This document shows, one piece after another, positions 1 to 10,600 of a stretch of DNA of 64,000 bases. Every line of letters begins with the position of its first letter. The stretch's first letter is position 1. This DNA is from Buxus sempervirens (lineage: Eukaryota > Streptophyta > Magnoliopsida > Buxales > Buxaceae): positions 42,029,949-42,093,948 of the forward strand of contig OX387182.1 of the NCBI GenBank assembly GCA_947561395.2. Reading direction: 5' to 3'. Made by a program: the position numbers and the translations under genes. Under the pieces are notes generated by a model. The model was not told where the DNA came from. It saw only the letters and a list, made by a program, of their open reading frames with translations, and ran no database searches.

Positions 1-110
1 GCCCAATAGCATCTCGGATTCGGTTGTTGAACTGGATTTAGGTTGTTACAGTAGCGAACCGGATTTGGGTCAGGTGCCGGTTTGCATTGACCCAGGTTTA
101 GGGCGTTACA
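1..110 (+). mobile_element. 3' tail of a chromovirus-type LTR
   Basis: This stretch matches 9066-9175, the last 110 bases of the solo LTR at 6834-9175, and ends with the same GGGCGTTACA. The rest of the LTR lies left of the window. It probably sits inside the minus-strand LTR remains that follow, the same arrangement as at 4154-9676. A fossil fragment. Confidence 0.8.
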
Positions 111-871
111 ACAATCATGAAAGTCTTCAAGATCACTTCTTCCGTTCTTCATCTTCTTTTCACCCGGCATTAACCTCTCTTCTATATTTCTTTCTCTCAT
201 GCATGTGATGATCATCAAAACCCTATTCCTTAATTTTCCGCTTCTTTAAACAAGCCTTTAGTTCTCTTCAACTTCTTCTAATTTTGGAATCCTTCTAATC
301 CAACTTACTTCCCACTTTTCACAACTCTTTTTATTTTATTTTTGTTTCTATTTCCTCAAGCTCCTTTACAAAAGAAAGTCCTATTTTTTCTAATTTTCGG
401 AATATTTTAATGCCCTATTTTTAAACCTTACCTAAACACATCAATAAGTTACTTATTTCCCAAATTAAGATCCCTCATTAATCATAGTTACCAATATGCC
501 CTTTTTCTTTCTTTTAAACCTTAAATAATATCAATTAAACTCAAAGATAACCCAATTCAATTCTAATTAAAGTTTTCTCAAATCTACTATCTTAATATAT
601 TAATCGATACATTAAAATTACTAAAATACCATTTTCATTTCCTAAATTGATTTTCTTTCTAAAATTCTCATTTTAATTCTTTACTTTGTAATATTGTTTA
701 TTTTTAGTTCTATAATTCTTTATTTTATTATTTCTTTCATTTTATTTTGAATTCTTATTTATTTATATTATTATTCTTCTATATTTTCCTCTTTTCTTCT
801 CAAATTTATTTAGACCCCTATTTTCTTCTTATCTATGCCTTATTCATTTCTATAAAATTTCAGGGTTTTAA
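111..871 (-). mobile_element. Remains of a minus-strand Tekay/Del-like LTR
   Basis: AT-rich sequence with no gene. Short blocks near 484-540 and 770-871 resemble 9395-9440 and 9590-9676 of the LTR at 4154-9676, including a pyrimidine-rich block and the closing CAGGGTTTTA. Read on the minus strand this is the 5' part of an LTR beginning with a decayed TG. Family assignment to Tekay/Del is inferred from the LTR ends and the adjoining polypurine region. Confidence 0.55.
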
Positions 872-935
872 ATCCTACCCACCTAACAAATAAATTTTGC
901 CCTCAAAATTTGAAACACTTATATTCCATACATAC
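872..935 (-). mobile_element. 3' internal end and polypurine tract of the older chromovirus-like element
   Basis: Read on the minus strand, a GAGGGCAAAATTT motif is followed by the purine run AGGTGGGTAGGAT and then the LTR. This resembles the pol end and polypurine tract seen in plant chromoviruses. The last five bases CATAC (931-935) are the candidate left target-site duplication of the outer Tat/Ogre element; the right copy is outside the window. Confidence 0.5.
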
Positions 936-2210
936 TGTGAGACATGGAGGAAAAAATCAATTCAATGACTTTCCTCTAATCATCACACGGGCTCAATAAA
1001 AAAACAGGGAGGTGCCACCATTCCTTTTTTAAGGTGTGAATGGACACCCAAATAATCAAATAAAATAAATAATAAAAGAAAACAAATTAGAGTAAAAATA
1101 ACTCTAATTCAAAAAGTAAACTAGAGATGGGTAAGGAGATTAGATTATGAACAGGGTAAGGTGATAGGCACCCCCATTCATCCACACAAGGTGGTTGCCA
1201 AATTTTGTTCATGTTTTTAAAAAGGCTTGCTAATAGAAATCAAAACAAAAGTAAAAGGAAAAAAGAATGTATGGCTTTTTCCATGGGAATGATCCAATTA
1301 ATTCTGAATTCTTCTTATGAAAACAAAAGCCATTTCTTGGGATTCATTATTGACTGAAATCAAGATAAAGAAAACATATCTAAAGTAAAAACTTCAAAAA
1401 TCTAGCTTTAAGTTAAATCATTGAAATCTAGGAATAAAAAATATATATTATTTTTACAAAATATTGAAGAATTGAATCTGAACAATCCAGGACACAGATC
1501 TGGCCCAAATTTCTCATTAATTACAAAAATCTAAACCAAATACACTTACGTTGGTGAAAAACATCAAAATGGGAGAGTTTAGACCGTAGGGTCTTCTTCC
1601 AAAAATCAACTCATGAAACCCTAGAGATTACTTGAAGGCTTTTGATTTCAGATCTACCATATTAACCATGGCAGATCCAAGATCCCAGACTAATGATTAA
1701 AAGCATGAAAAAAACATAAAAAGGAAGAAAACAATGTGAAAAATCAAAATCCAGACTAATGATTTCTCATTAACCATGGTATTCCTCCATATTTCATCAA
1801 TAATCAATTATACAACCTAAAAAGAATATTACAATTACATATTTCTAAGATTACAGGATATGGGGGTCTGCCCTACGGATCCATTCCTGTCCTCCTTTCC
1901 CCGAGAACTCTCTTCATGTTTTACGGCTATAGAAGATACTTGAGGTACTTGGATTTAGGTTTGGGGTTGCAATCACACACAGGCCTTATTCTACAGAAAG
2001 GGAGAAGATTAGAACTATCCTAGAAATTAAAACTAGAAAATAAAGAGGTAGAGAAGCTTACTACCTGGACTTGAGAAAGCAAAGAGTTAGGGGTTCTCTT
2101 CTTCACTTGGAGTTTTCCCAATCTTCAATTTCTCAGCCATTCTTAGCCACAATTCTAGCCTTCAATTCTCAGCTCTAACTTTCAGCCATTTGCTTGAGGA
2201 GAGACCCCCT

Positions 2211-2217
2211 ATTTATA
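2211..2217 (-). promoter_or_regulatory. TATA box of the outer LTR
   Basis: TATAAAT on the minus strand. A leader of about 120 bases then leads to a CAG/GT splice donor at 2064, the same layout as in the inner element's LTR. Confidence 0.6.
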
Positions 2218-2402
2218 AGCAAGAGAAAGGGCAGGGTGGTTTGAAAAGGTTCTAGAATGTTCCAATTCAATTTTAGAAACATGAGTTGCAGTAAATATGA
2301 GAACCAATGAGGGCAAAACGGTACGGACGAAACCCTAGAGAGATATAGAAATAGCAACAAGGATCAAAAATCGAGATTTTACGAAAACGCCCAAAACACG
2401 CG

Positions 2403-2509
2403 TGTCCGCATTTGGTTTGCTGACACACCTTGTCCGCATTTTTAATGTGGGCACCTAGTGTCTGCAAATAAAATGCGATCAAGGCTTGTCCGCATACCAA
2501 ATGCGGACA
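2403..2509. promoter_or_regulatory. Array of TGTCCGCATTT...AAATGCGGACA palindromes in U3
   Basis: Four imperfect inverted-repeat units built on TGTCCGCAT and ATGCGGACA lie about 190-300 bases upstream (minus strand) of the LTR TATA box. The same motif recurs at 2949-3045, 19015-19105 and 59459-59590 in this element. Function is not known; promoter operator sites are an inference. Confidence 0.65.
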
Positions 2510-2611
2510 AAATAGGTTTGAAAAATTTTTCACCTTTTTTGACCTATTTCAAATCCAATTAAATATTTTTCTTTATTTTATCATCTTGTAGTGAAATTTG
2601 GGGTGTCTACA

Positions 2612-2626
2612 ATTGCCCCCTCTTTG
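2612..2626 (-). promoter_or_regulatory. Polypurine tract of the outer element
   Basis: Minus strand reads AAAGAGGGGGCAAT immediately before the LTR start TGTAGACACC. It corresponds to AAAGAGGGGCAGT at 42301-42315 of the inner element and is the expected plus-strand primer for reverse transcription. Confidence 0.75.
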
Positions 2627-2948
2627 TTGGAATTGGAACCAATTGTCAGCAGAGAGCAAAAAGACTCACAAATTGCATTTTTCTTGAGATTTGTCCAGCT
2701 AGTTGCAACTTGCAAGGATTAAAAGGGTAATTTTGGAAAAAGCATTTGTGTGGAGGATTTGCTGAAAAGTCCCTAACTTTATGGGGCAAATCTCCTCTCT
2801 AGTCTCACTGAGCACTCGTGGCTATGAAGTGAGATTTGAGAAAACTTCTAAAACAAAAGTGGGTAAAAGCAATCCTTGCAACTTACAATTAAAATGGACA
2901 TTAATTCTTTGAAAAGTGTGGAGAAAATCACAAAAAATTCATTTTTTT
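2627..2948. other. Non-coding region next to the 3' LTR
   Basis: No gene. It is related to 42316-42540 of the inner element, including a block ending CTCACTGAGCACTCGTGGC (2805-2823, compare CCACTGAGCCCTTTGTGGC near 42484), so it is an ancestral part of the 3' region of both elements. Confidence 0.6.
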
Positions 2949-3450
2949 GAGCTGTCTGCATTTGCATTGCGGTTTGGCCTTGTCCGCATTTTGAATGCGG
3001 AATTGCCATGTCCACTTACCTTTGCAGACTTTAGAGGTCCGCATTTCTTCTGCGGTTTTCCAGGGCTTTTATTACTATGAACCCGAACAGTCTTCTTTAC
3101 CTCTTCTATTCGCATTTCTTTCTCAAATCTCCTATGACTGCACCTTTCTCTCCGGTCTTCAATCTCCTCTCCGACGAGTGACTCATTTCTTCCGTCAACG
3201 GCTCATTCTCCGGCGACCTTCATCTTCTCCGGCAAACCCTTTTTTCTCCGGTGATGACCTCCCTTCCGGGAAAGCTTCTCCAATGGTCTTCCTCCTTGGA
3301 CCCGTTTCTGAGCCTGTCGGAACAGTGCTTCCTTTGGGTTCTTGTGCTTTGATTCTCAGCCAACGACTGCTCGAGGGAGTGGGCTTCTTCTTTTGGGAGT
3401 TTAGGCAAAGCAAATGTTTGTTTTTTACTTCTTCAATCCACTGCAAACAG
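2949..3450 (+). promoter_or_regulatory. Palindromes and candidate leader exon of the antisense PMD gene
   Basis: At 2949-3045 there are three copies of the GCATTT...GCGG inverted-repeat motif of this element's U3. A C/T-rich stretch follows with an open reading region and, at 3450, a good splice donor (AACAG/GTATGC). The first coding exon of the PMD gene, at 9912, begins directly after a splice acceptor (CTCGCAG/ATGGCC). This suggests that 2949-3450 holds the promoter and 5' leader exon of the antisense gene. The peptides readable here resemble nothing I recognise. Confidence 0.4.
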
Positions 3451-4148
3451 GTATGCCCGCTTCACCTCACTCATGAATGACTAATTACTCTTGATCGAAC
3501 CACATCCCCAAATTCCCTGCTTGTTCATCCTGATATATTCCCAAATTCCATGCTCCAATATCTGTCCCACACATGCTTTGTTAATGAGCCAATATCTGTT
3601 CTTTGATTGTGACACACATGCTTTGCTTATGATCCAAGATTTGATTTTACCATCAAGGCTTTATCCAAGAATCTGTTTAGCTATATTTTTATGAATGCTT
3701 GTATGAACTTTGTAAGACTGCATTCATGTTTGACCCATGACTAACTTTCTGCAAGGACTGTAATTTTTGCTCCCTGAGTAGACATCTGTCAACTCAAAAA
3801 TGAATACTCAAGGCTTTGATTTTAATTTTATGTCTTTGCTGGATCCTTGGATGTGTTGAATTAATTATTGGACCTGAGCTACTTGATCTTGAATGATGTT
3901 CCTAAATTGTAGCTTAAGAAACTTGATCTCAGTATGCTTGAATGCTAGGCTTTAACTTGAAATGGTCACTCTTGAACTGACTTCTAGCCTTACCATTGAA
4001 TCTTTGAATTTATACCAGAATAGGCTTGGATTTTTAAGCTTGAACTCTTGTTTATGCTATTTTAGCATACTTTGACGACCCTGAAACCAAACAAAATTTA
4101 GATGATCAGGAATCTTAGAGATAAACACAAATTCCAATTCTTAATATA
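3451..4148 (+). other. Probable first intron of the antisense PMD gene, left part
   Basis: No coding signal on either strand. T-rich sequence between the donor at 3450 and the LTR insertion at 4154. Duplicated short motifs occur (CCACACATGCTTTG near 3567 and a similar block near 3610). Positions 4149-4153 are the CTTTT target-site duplication of the insertion that follows. Confidence 0.35.
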
Positions 4149-6833
4149 CTTTTTGTAATGCCTCGGTTCCGGGTCCATTCCCAAACCCGAGGTGTTATGG
4201 TAATAAAACAAAGCAACTAAAGAAACTGGATAATTTAAAACTTTTTCTAACTTTATAATCAGAGTAAATGCATAAACTTAAATTTAAATTCTCTTTATTT
4301 ATCAACAACCATGATGTACAATGCTTTCGATTTCGTGAATCAACCTACAACTATATAAACTACCCATCTACAATTAGCCCAAGCTTTGACGTCCTTGCCA
4401 AGAGTACCTGAAAAATGGGGTGAAACTGGAGTGAGAATAAACCTCAGCAAGTAACAAGGTGCATGCTGTTAAACAGTCCATAATTTTTTCAATAATAGTC
4501 ATGAGGTGAACGATGAAACCAAAACCACAATAAGTTGATAATACAATAATAACAAATCACCAATCCAAACAAACACATGTGACCAATAGGACTCGTGAAC
4601 TGAAACCACTTAGTAAGAATATTCTTGCCCCCATAGTTCGCCACATCACGACTTACATGATAGATGAATCCCACACTTGCAGTCACTACCATCTCCTCTG
4701 TCAACCATCAACGCGGACCACCCAAGCATGGGTTGGCGAGTACAATCCAATCCAAATAAAATCCCATCATGGGTACCGCTTCCGTGGAGGCCATACCAAT
4801 CCGAGCAAAGATTAATGGACTCACAACAAACACGTCTAATACTAGTGCAAGTGCAAGGCCCAAGTGATCCTCAAGCACGACCAAATCATAGCTCTAAAGT
4901 GCGAGTCACAAGTAACCTACCAACATGACCAATATAAAGCTCGTAAAAGTCGGTCTCATACTCATTGAAGTATGCGGATGGAAACCCGAAAATAAAACAA
5001 AACCATTTACCGATAGCTATCTCGGCTTATGACTAGGCCACACCTACAGCGGTCTCGGCTTGCTGCCTATGTCGCCCGCATCTGCTAGTACGACGGACCG
5101 CATACTGGGGAGTTCCGAACAAGAATAACTTACCAGCCAATTCCCTTTCACTTCCTAGCTAAGCTATGGATCCATACTAAGCATTGCCCACTAGAAACAA
5201 CTCACAATCAAAACCTTTGAACATATCAATTAATAATGTAACTGTGAAAACCCACACGACAGTGGAAAACCAAACAAGGGAATGGAAATACTTCTCAATA
5301 ACACCCACAAAAAATACAAAACCCTATCTGTATACCAAATCCTCCCATGCGGTAAACAATAAAACAGGCACCATGCCTTGTCACACCATGTGCCCCAAGA
5401 ACCAATACTAGATGTACCAAGTCCTATGTCCAAACACCAGATTTCAACGGCAAAATAATCCAAAGACCACGGTGTTAAACCAAAATATATTCAAAATAAC
5501 AATTGATCAGTTCTTAAACAGAGTTCCATGTCATTCAATAAGATAAGTACGAGAGTATACACAATTATAAATAAAAGGTTTAGATTTGAGTCATGTTAGT
5601 GTGAGCATACTTAGTTTATTGTTCTAATTCAGTATTCAGGTTATTCTTTGTTTCTTACAAAGTTTACTCCTAATCCTACACTTTAGTTCATCCTAAAATC
5701 TTTACTTTTAAATCCACTAATACCCTAAATCTCCAAAACCTTTAGGTTATGTTATTGATTCTTTCCAGAAGTTAATTTAAGTCTATTATAACTTGTTAGA
5801 CTAGGTTTAATACCTAAAATCCTAATAAAAGTGGTTTGAGTACATATGGTTTACCTTAACTAGTCTACTTTGATTCCTAATACATTGATTGTCCAAAATA
5901 ATTATTCTTTTATCCAAATTTAATTCCGTTACTTCCTACATCACAAATTACCCTATTTACAGGTGTTACAACATTAAAATTCCAAGAAAAATCATTAGAA
6001 ATTGAATCTAGGCACGAATCCGAAGTTTAGAAATTTCTGACAGTCAGTCGCTCGGGCGACTGCTCTAGCGGTGAAGTTTCAGGTTTTGTTATTTTTCCAA
6101 GGCCTATCACCTGAGGAATAGCTCGAGCGGTGTATCGAGCGCTCCAGCTATAACTTATTTTCTTCAACTTACGGAAATCTTAGAACTTTCTATACATACT
6201 ATTTACTTGTTTTGATTCTGAACATCTAATTTCCATCCTAAACTAGTTCTGGGACAATCCTAAACTAAGCCTATCATCTTTCCACTTATCTTTGAGTTTC
6301 TTTTTAAGTTTAACTCATCATGATCAACCTTTTCTTAATTTCCAAAAGAAAGAATAAATCACCTAAACAATACTTTATAAACAATAAACTTTTCCCATGA
6401 AATCCAACTTCAAAACAATACGATCAAACATCAAAATCACGAGAAAACATACAGTTCCTCGAGTTTCAAGTGTTTGCTACTTGCCTTATGATGAACTCAG
6501 AATTTTCAGCAACTTCGCTTGTGCCTGATTTTGGAACTCTACTGCACCCCTTTAGACTTCTCCAATTAAAATCGCCACCGTTCAGTTTGAAGTCTCCCAT
6601 GAGTAGAACAAAACCATAAAATTTCAGCCTATTCCAACGGTTGGATGTTCCTAGCTTACCGTTCGAAGTTGGCTGGTCGGCCATATCTGCAACTTCTCTT
6701 CTTTCTAATTCCCTCTTTCTTTTATCTTTTCTCCTTCTATTTTTGGCTCCTAACACTTATGAACGAATTTCCCTCTCCTTCTAACTTGTTTTCAAAACCT
6801 AAAACACTCTTTAAACCTCTCTTTTATAGGCTC

Positions 6834-9175
6834 TGTAAAACCCCGAATTTTCCTTAAATAATGAATTAAATTAGTAAATAATATTACTGAGAGTTATGAT
6901 TGATGGAAATATTTTATTATTGTAGGGGGTGATCAATTTAGCAGAGATCCATAATTAGACACAGATCTGACCGTCCGATCATGAGATATCAAGGTATGCA
7001 TTCTAATTGGGCAGAGTGTATAGGAGAGTTTGCATGAGAGATACATGGGATCAAGAAGTATATATATGTATAAAATAACCTAGGTATGTCGTTCGTATTG
7101 AATAGCCGCACGCGACCAAACCAAAGCCGAGAAGAGAAGAAGAAGAAGAAGAAGTGTGAACGACCAAGGTTTGTCTTGCTCTGAGAGTTGTTTTGCAACT
7201 GTAGAGAGATTGGAGTGTTGCTGTTCAGAAGAGAAGAAGAGGAACGCGCGTATAAGAGGTAGGTGACATCGTTTTGTTTTCAAAAATTGGATTTGCCTTC
7301 GTTTAATCGCAAACGCATGTTTCTATTATATGTAATAGTGTATTTAGTTAGATAAGCATGTTATAAATACATTAGAATGAGTTTAGACGAGAAAAATCAT
7401 GATTTAGAACTATTTTTGCTCGATTTTGTATGACCGCCGACCTCGACTGTGCTCAGCGATCATCGGCGCTCCGAGGCGCTAGTTATAAAGATTGAGGACG
7501 CCGGAGACCGCGGGACGACGAACCGTAGGCGCTCGAAAATGAACTACTGCTGACTAGGGACCGCCAGGGCGATCCTGAGCGATCCTAGGCGCTCTAAGGA
7601 GAAATTTCAGATTTTCTTAATTTCGAACCTAATTCAACTCTAAACTATTTTTAGACAATTTTAATGACTAATTAAGGTATTTTAAGACCAAAATAAACTA
7701 TCTAATTCCCTGTTTTACAGAAAAATAAATTAGAGAGATATTTAGGAAATTAGTTGCCAAGTTTTAAAGGTAAGAAATGTGATTTTGGAAAAACCTAACT
7801 ACCATTTGATTATCAAAACACCTCTAAATGGCATTATAAATTAGAAGACATTATAAAGAGAATCCAGAATTCAGATGACCGAATATTGAAGTAAATGTAC
7901 AGATATAACCATTATATGCCGCTAGGCACCAACCCTTATAGAAATATGATACTTCAGGGAATTTTGGAGTCTAGTGGGCATAGTTGGTTATGGATCCATA
8001 GTCGTGGCTAGATAGCTGAGGGATATGTCATTTGGGTTGAGTTACTCCTATATGCGACGCGCTTCCTTTGCAAGTTAGTTTGTCTGGGAAGGTCCTATGT
8101 CTGGAGGGACACCCCGGTGAACCGCTGGTGATTCCTTGTACATGTGGATAAGCGACCATCTCCATGTATTGATTCTGGTGCTGCATGCTGGTGGTACATG
8201 CCAACTCTGATGGGTACATGTGCAATAAGTCAGTGACTACGGCTCTTGTCTAAGCTGCGCTGCATGGGACTTGAGTATCATTAGTAGCATTGCTCCTAAG
8301 TCGCACGGTGGTATAGCAATCTGTTGAGAATCATCTCAAAAGGTTTATCTATCTTTGTGAGTCTTACAATGACACTGAAATCACAACACTTGTTATTATT
8401 ATTGTACACATGCGGGAGGCATGTGATTGAGATATTGGTCGGATGTGACTGTTTAGTACATCCTGGCAATGTGTGGATTATGTTACTGTTTTGGCTATTG
8501 GATTCTTATATTAAAACTTGCGGAAATTCATTTCTAGAACTGTTTATCAAACTGTTTTGTGTTCATGAATGGTATAAATGATTATGCGAGCCTGATTAGT
8601 CAATATTGCTTAATCGTGCATGAACTGTTACTTTACTTATATTAATTGTTTAGTCATGCATGTGTTACCTACTGGGATATTCGTATCTCACCCTACTTTT
8701 ATTCCATTTTTTCAGCTGATATGCGAGAGGGGGATCTCTTAGACTTCCAGGGAGAGATAACTGAGTATTCACCGGAGGATTACTATTATCCAGATCTTGT
8801 TTGAGGTGGATTAATGTTATAGACTTAGCACTTTTGATTGGACTATTATTATTCATTGGGTTGATGTATTGAGAGAAGAGAGAGATAGTACCCAGTTTAT
8901 TTTACCAGACTTTGATATTACTGACTGATGGTCAAGCTTTATGTTTAGTTGAGGATTTCGAACTACACTTCCGCACATACTTGTTTCCGCAACTCTGATA
9001 GTATAATAAAGTGAATGGATTTTGATTCTTTGGTCTGGTATGTTGTTGATGTTGTATTTGATATGGGCCAGTAACACCTCGGATTTGGTTGTTGAACTAA
9101 ATTCGGGTTGTTACAGTAGCGAACCGGGTTCAGGTCGGGTGCCGGTTTGCACTGACCCGGGTTCGGGGCGTTACA
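6834..9175 (+). mobile_element. Solo LTR of a Tekay/Del-like chromovirus nested in the previous LTR
   Basis: Starts TGTAAAACCCCG, ends GGGCGTTACA, and is flanked by GGCTC at 6829-6833 and 9176-9180. Its last 110 bases match 1-110. Signals in order: TATAAAAT at 7069-7076, splice donor AGAG/GTAGGTGACATCG at 7258, GC-rich island 7433-7610, hairpin 8673-8690, pyrimidine tract and acceptor TTTTTTCAG at 8715. It contains no gag or pol. The insertion lies 5 bp upstream of the TATA box of the LTR it entered. Confidence 0.88.
8673..8690 (+). promoter_or_regulatory. UUCG-loop hairpin before an LTR splice acceptor
   Basis: TGGGATA-TTCG-TATCTCA forms a 7-bp stem (one G-U pair) closed by a UUCG loop. The pyrimidine tract and CAG at 8713-8715 follow 25 bases on. 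Homologous to the hairpins at 17010, 31547 and 60695. Confidence 0.6.
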
Positions 9176-9681
9176 GGCTCCCTACTAGTCCAACTCTAAT
9201 TAGGTTTAGCTTATTCTAATATACTTAGTGTATTCCCTCTTTTACCCTTCTCCTTAATTTAACTCCTTTAACTCTCTTTTAAAGGATCTCCTCATTAATT
9301 TTTGTGTTTAACCTTATTTCTAATTTTAAATTGAACTTAGACTTTTATTATTCACTCAAATTACCTATATTTTGGACCATAAATAGTATAATTACCATTA
9401 GGCCCTTTTTCCACCCTTTAAGCCTTAATTTCATTATTTTACATCCAACTAAGCTAAGATTTTGTCTAATTGACTTTGTTGACTAAATAACTAATTATCT
9501 TATTTTCTTTCATGAATTTAACAAATTAAAATGACCAAATTACCCTTCCTCCTTAAATTCCTATTTTAACCTCTATATCTCACTTTAATTCTCCTATCAT
9601 TATCTTTCTTAGTATTTTCCTCCATAATTTATTTTTAATTATTTATTTTATTCTTAGGAAAATCCAGGGTTTTACACTTTT

Positions 9682-9911
9682 TTTTCTTTTTTTTATTTTC
9701 TCTTTTTTTTAAAGTATAAAGCCAAAAAAATGAACTCCTTCAGTTAACCCATGAGTGGTCAGAGGTTTCTGCAGTATTTCCTTCCATTCTCCATTTTTCT
9801 TTTTTCCTTCAAGCAATTAAACTTAATTAACATGAAAATCAAATAATAAAAATTCACAAAAAACAAATAAGTAAATAAATAATGAATCATCTCCCTGATT
9901 TGAACTCGCAG
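9682..9911 (+). other. Right end of the first intron of the antisense PMD gene
   Basis: Begins with a T-rich tract and ends in TTTGAACTCGCAG, a usable 3' splice site directly before the ATG at 9912. No coding signal. Confidence 0.4.
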
Positions 9912-10600
9912 ATGGCCCGTATTCGATCAGCTCCCAAGGATCCTGCAGATGAGCCCTCTTATTCTAGGGTTCAGAGGGATCTTGCTGATGTGGCCTCTTC
10001 TTCGAGAGCCGGGAGAACTCCGATTCTTATGTCCCTGATCTTCCTTCTGGGGGTTTGTGAGAGGAAACCCCAGAGGTATACCCTAACCCTTTTGTAATTC
10101 AGTTTTTCTCTCAAAATCCTTCACCCTAATCATTTCTTGTTTCAATTTGTATCTTTAGCCGGTGGTTAAGGCTCCTGGCTAAGGTAGGGGCCGTGGCGAG
10201 CGCCAAGGCAGAGGGCGTGATGGAGGCCATGGTGGAGGCAGAGAGTCTGAGACTAGATTGGAGGTACCCAAGTCGGTTGCATCACAGATTAGGGATACCG
10301 ACCTTCTTCATGGCCTGAGGACTCATCCTTCAACTTGTATTAGGGCGGATGTCCCTTTGGAGTATCCTCTGTCCCATTACAGAGGGAGCTGGGCCAGCTT
10401 CATCAGATTCCTTAGGGGCTGCATTTCGCCGAGAGTTGGGCCTATTCGGATTTGGCCACTTCATCACCATCCTCGCTGTGTGCTTGGATTGAGCCCTGAT
10501 TACGGCGATGCTCGAGAGATTCTTCCTGGAGACATTGAGCTTTCATTTCCCAGATATAGAGATTGGGATTCGGCTGTCGGACTTTACACTCATTATCGGG

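Larger units (their letters stand above)
936..2611 (-). repeat. 3' LTR of the outer Tat/Ogre element
   Basis: Plus-strand reading begins TGTGAGACATGG and ends GGGGTGTCTACA, so on the minus strand it starts TGTAGACACC and ends with TCTCACA (TG...CA). The first 590 bases match 63411-64000. It shares with the inner element's LTR a conserved block around 1125-1200 (GTGCCTATCACCTTACC on the minus strand) that is typical of Tat/Ogre LTRs. It carries a TATA box, palindromes upstream of it and a splice donor at 2064-2063 (CAG/GTAGTAAG on the minus strand). Confidence 0.92.
4154..9676 (-). mobile_element. Solo LTR of a Tekay/Del-like chromovirus, split by a second solo LTR
   Basis: Begins TGTAATGCC and ends GGGTTTTACA in plus-strand reading and is flanked by the duplication CTTTT at 4149-4153 and 9677-9681. 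No internal coding sequence is present, so it is a solo LTR of about 3.2 kb once the 6834-9175 insertion is removed. Minus-strand signals: TATAAAA at 6822-6828, candidate donor at 6659 (CG/GTAAG), GC-rich island 6040-6150, weak hairpin 4432-4446, polypyrimidine tract and acceptor TTTTTCAG/GTACTC at 4408. A fossil with no coding capacity. Confidence 0.85.

Noticed and set aside
2995-3480. 161-codon plus-strand frame as a gene
   Set aside because: Pyrimidine-rich sequence with no domain; better explained as leader of the antisense gene, and the opposite strand is equally open.
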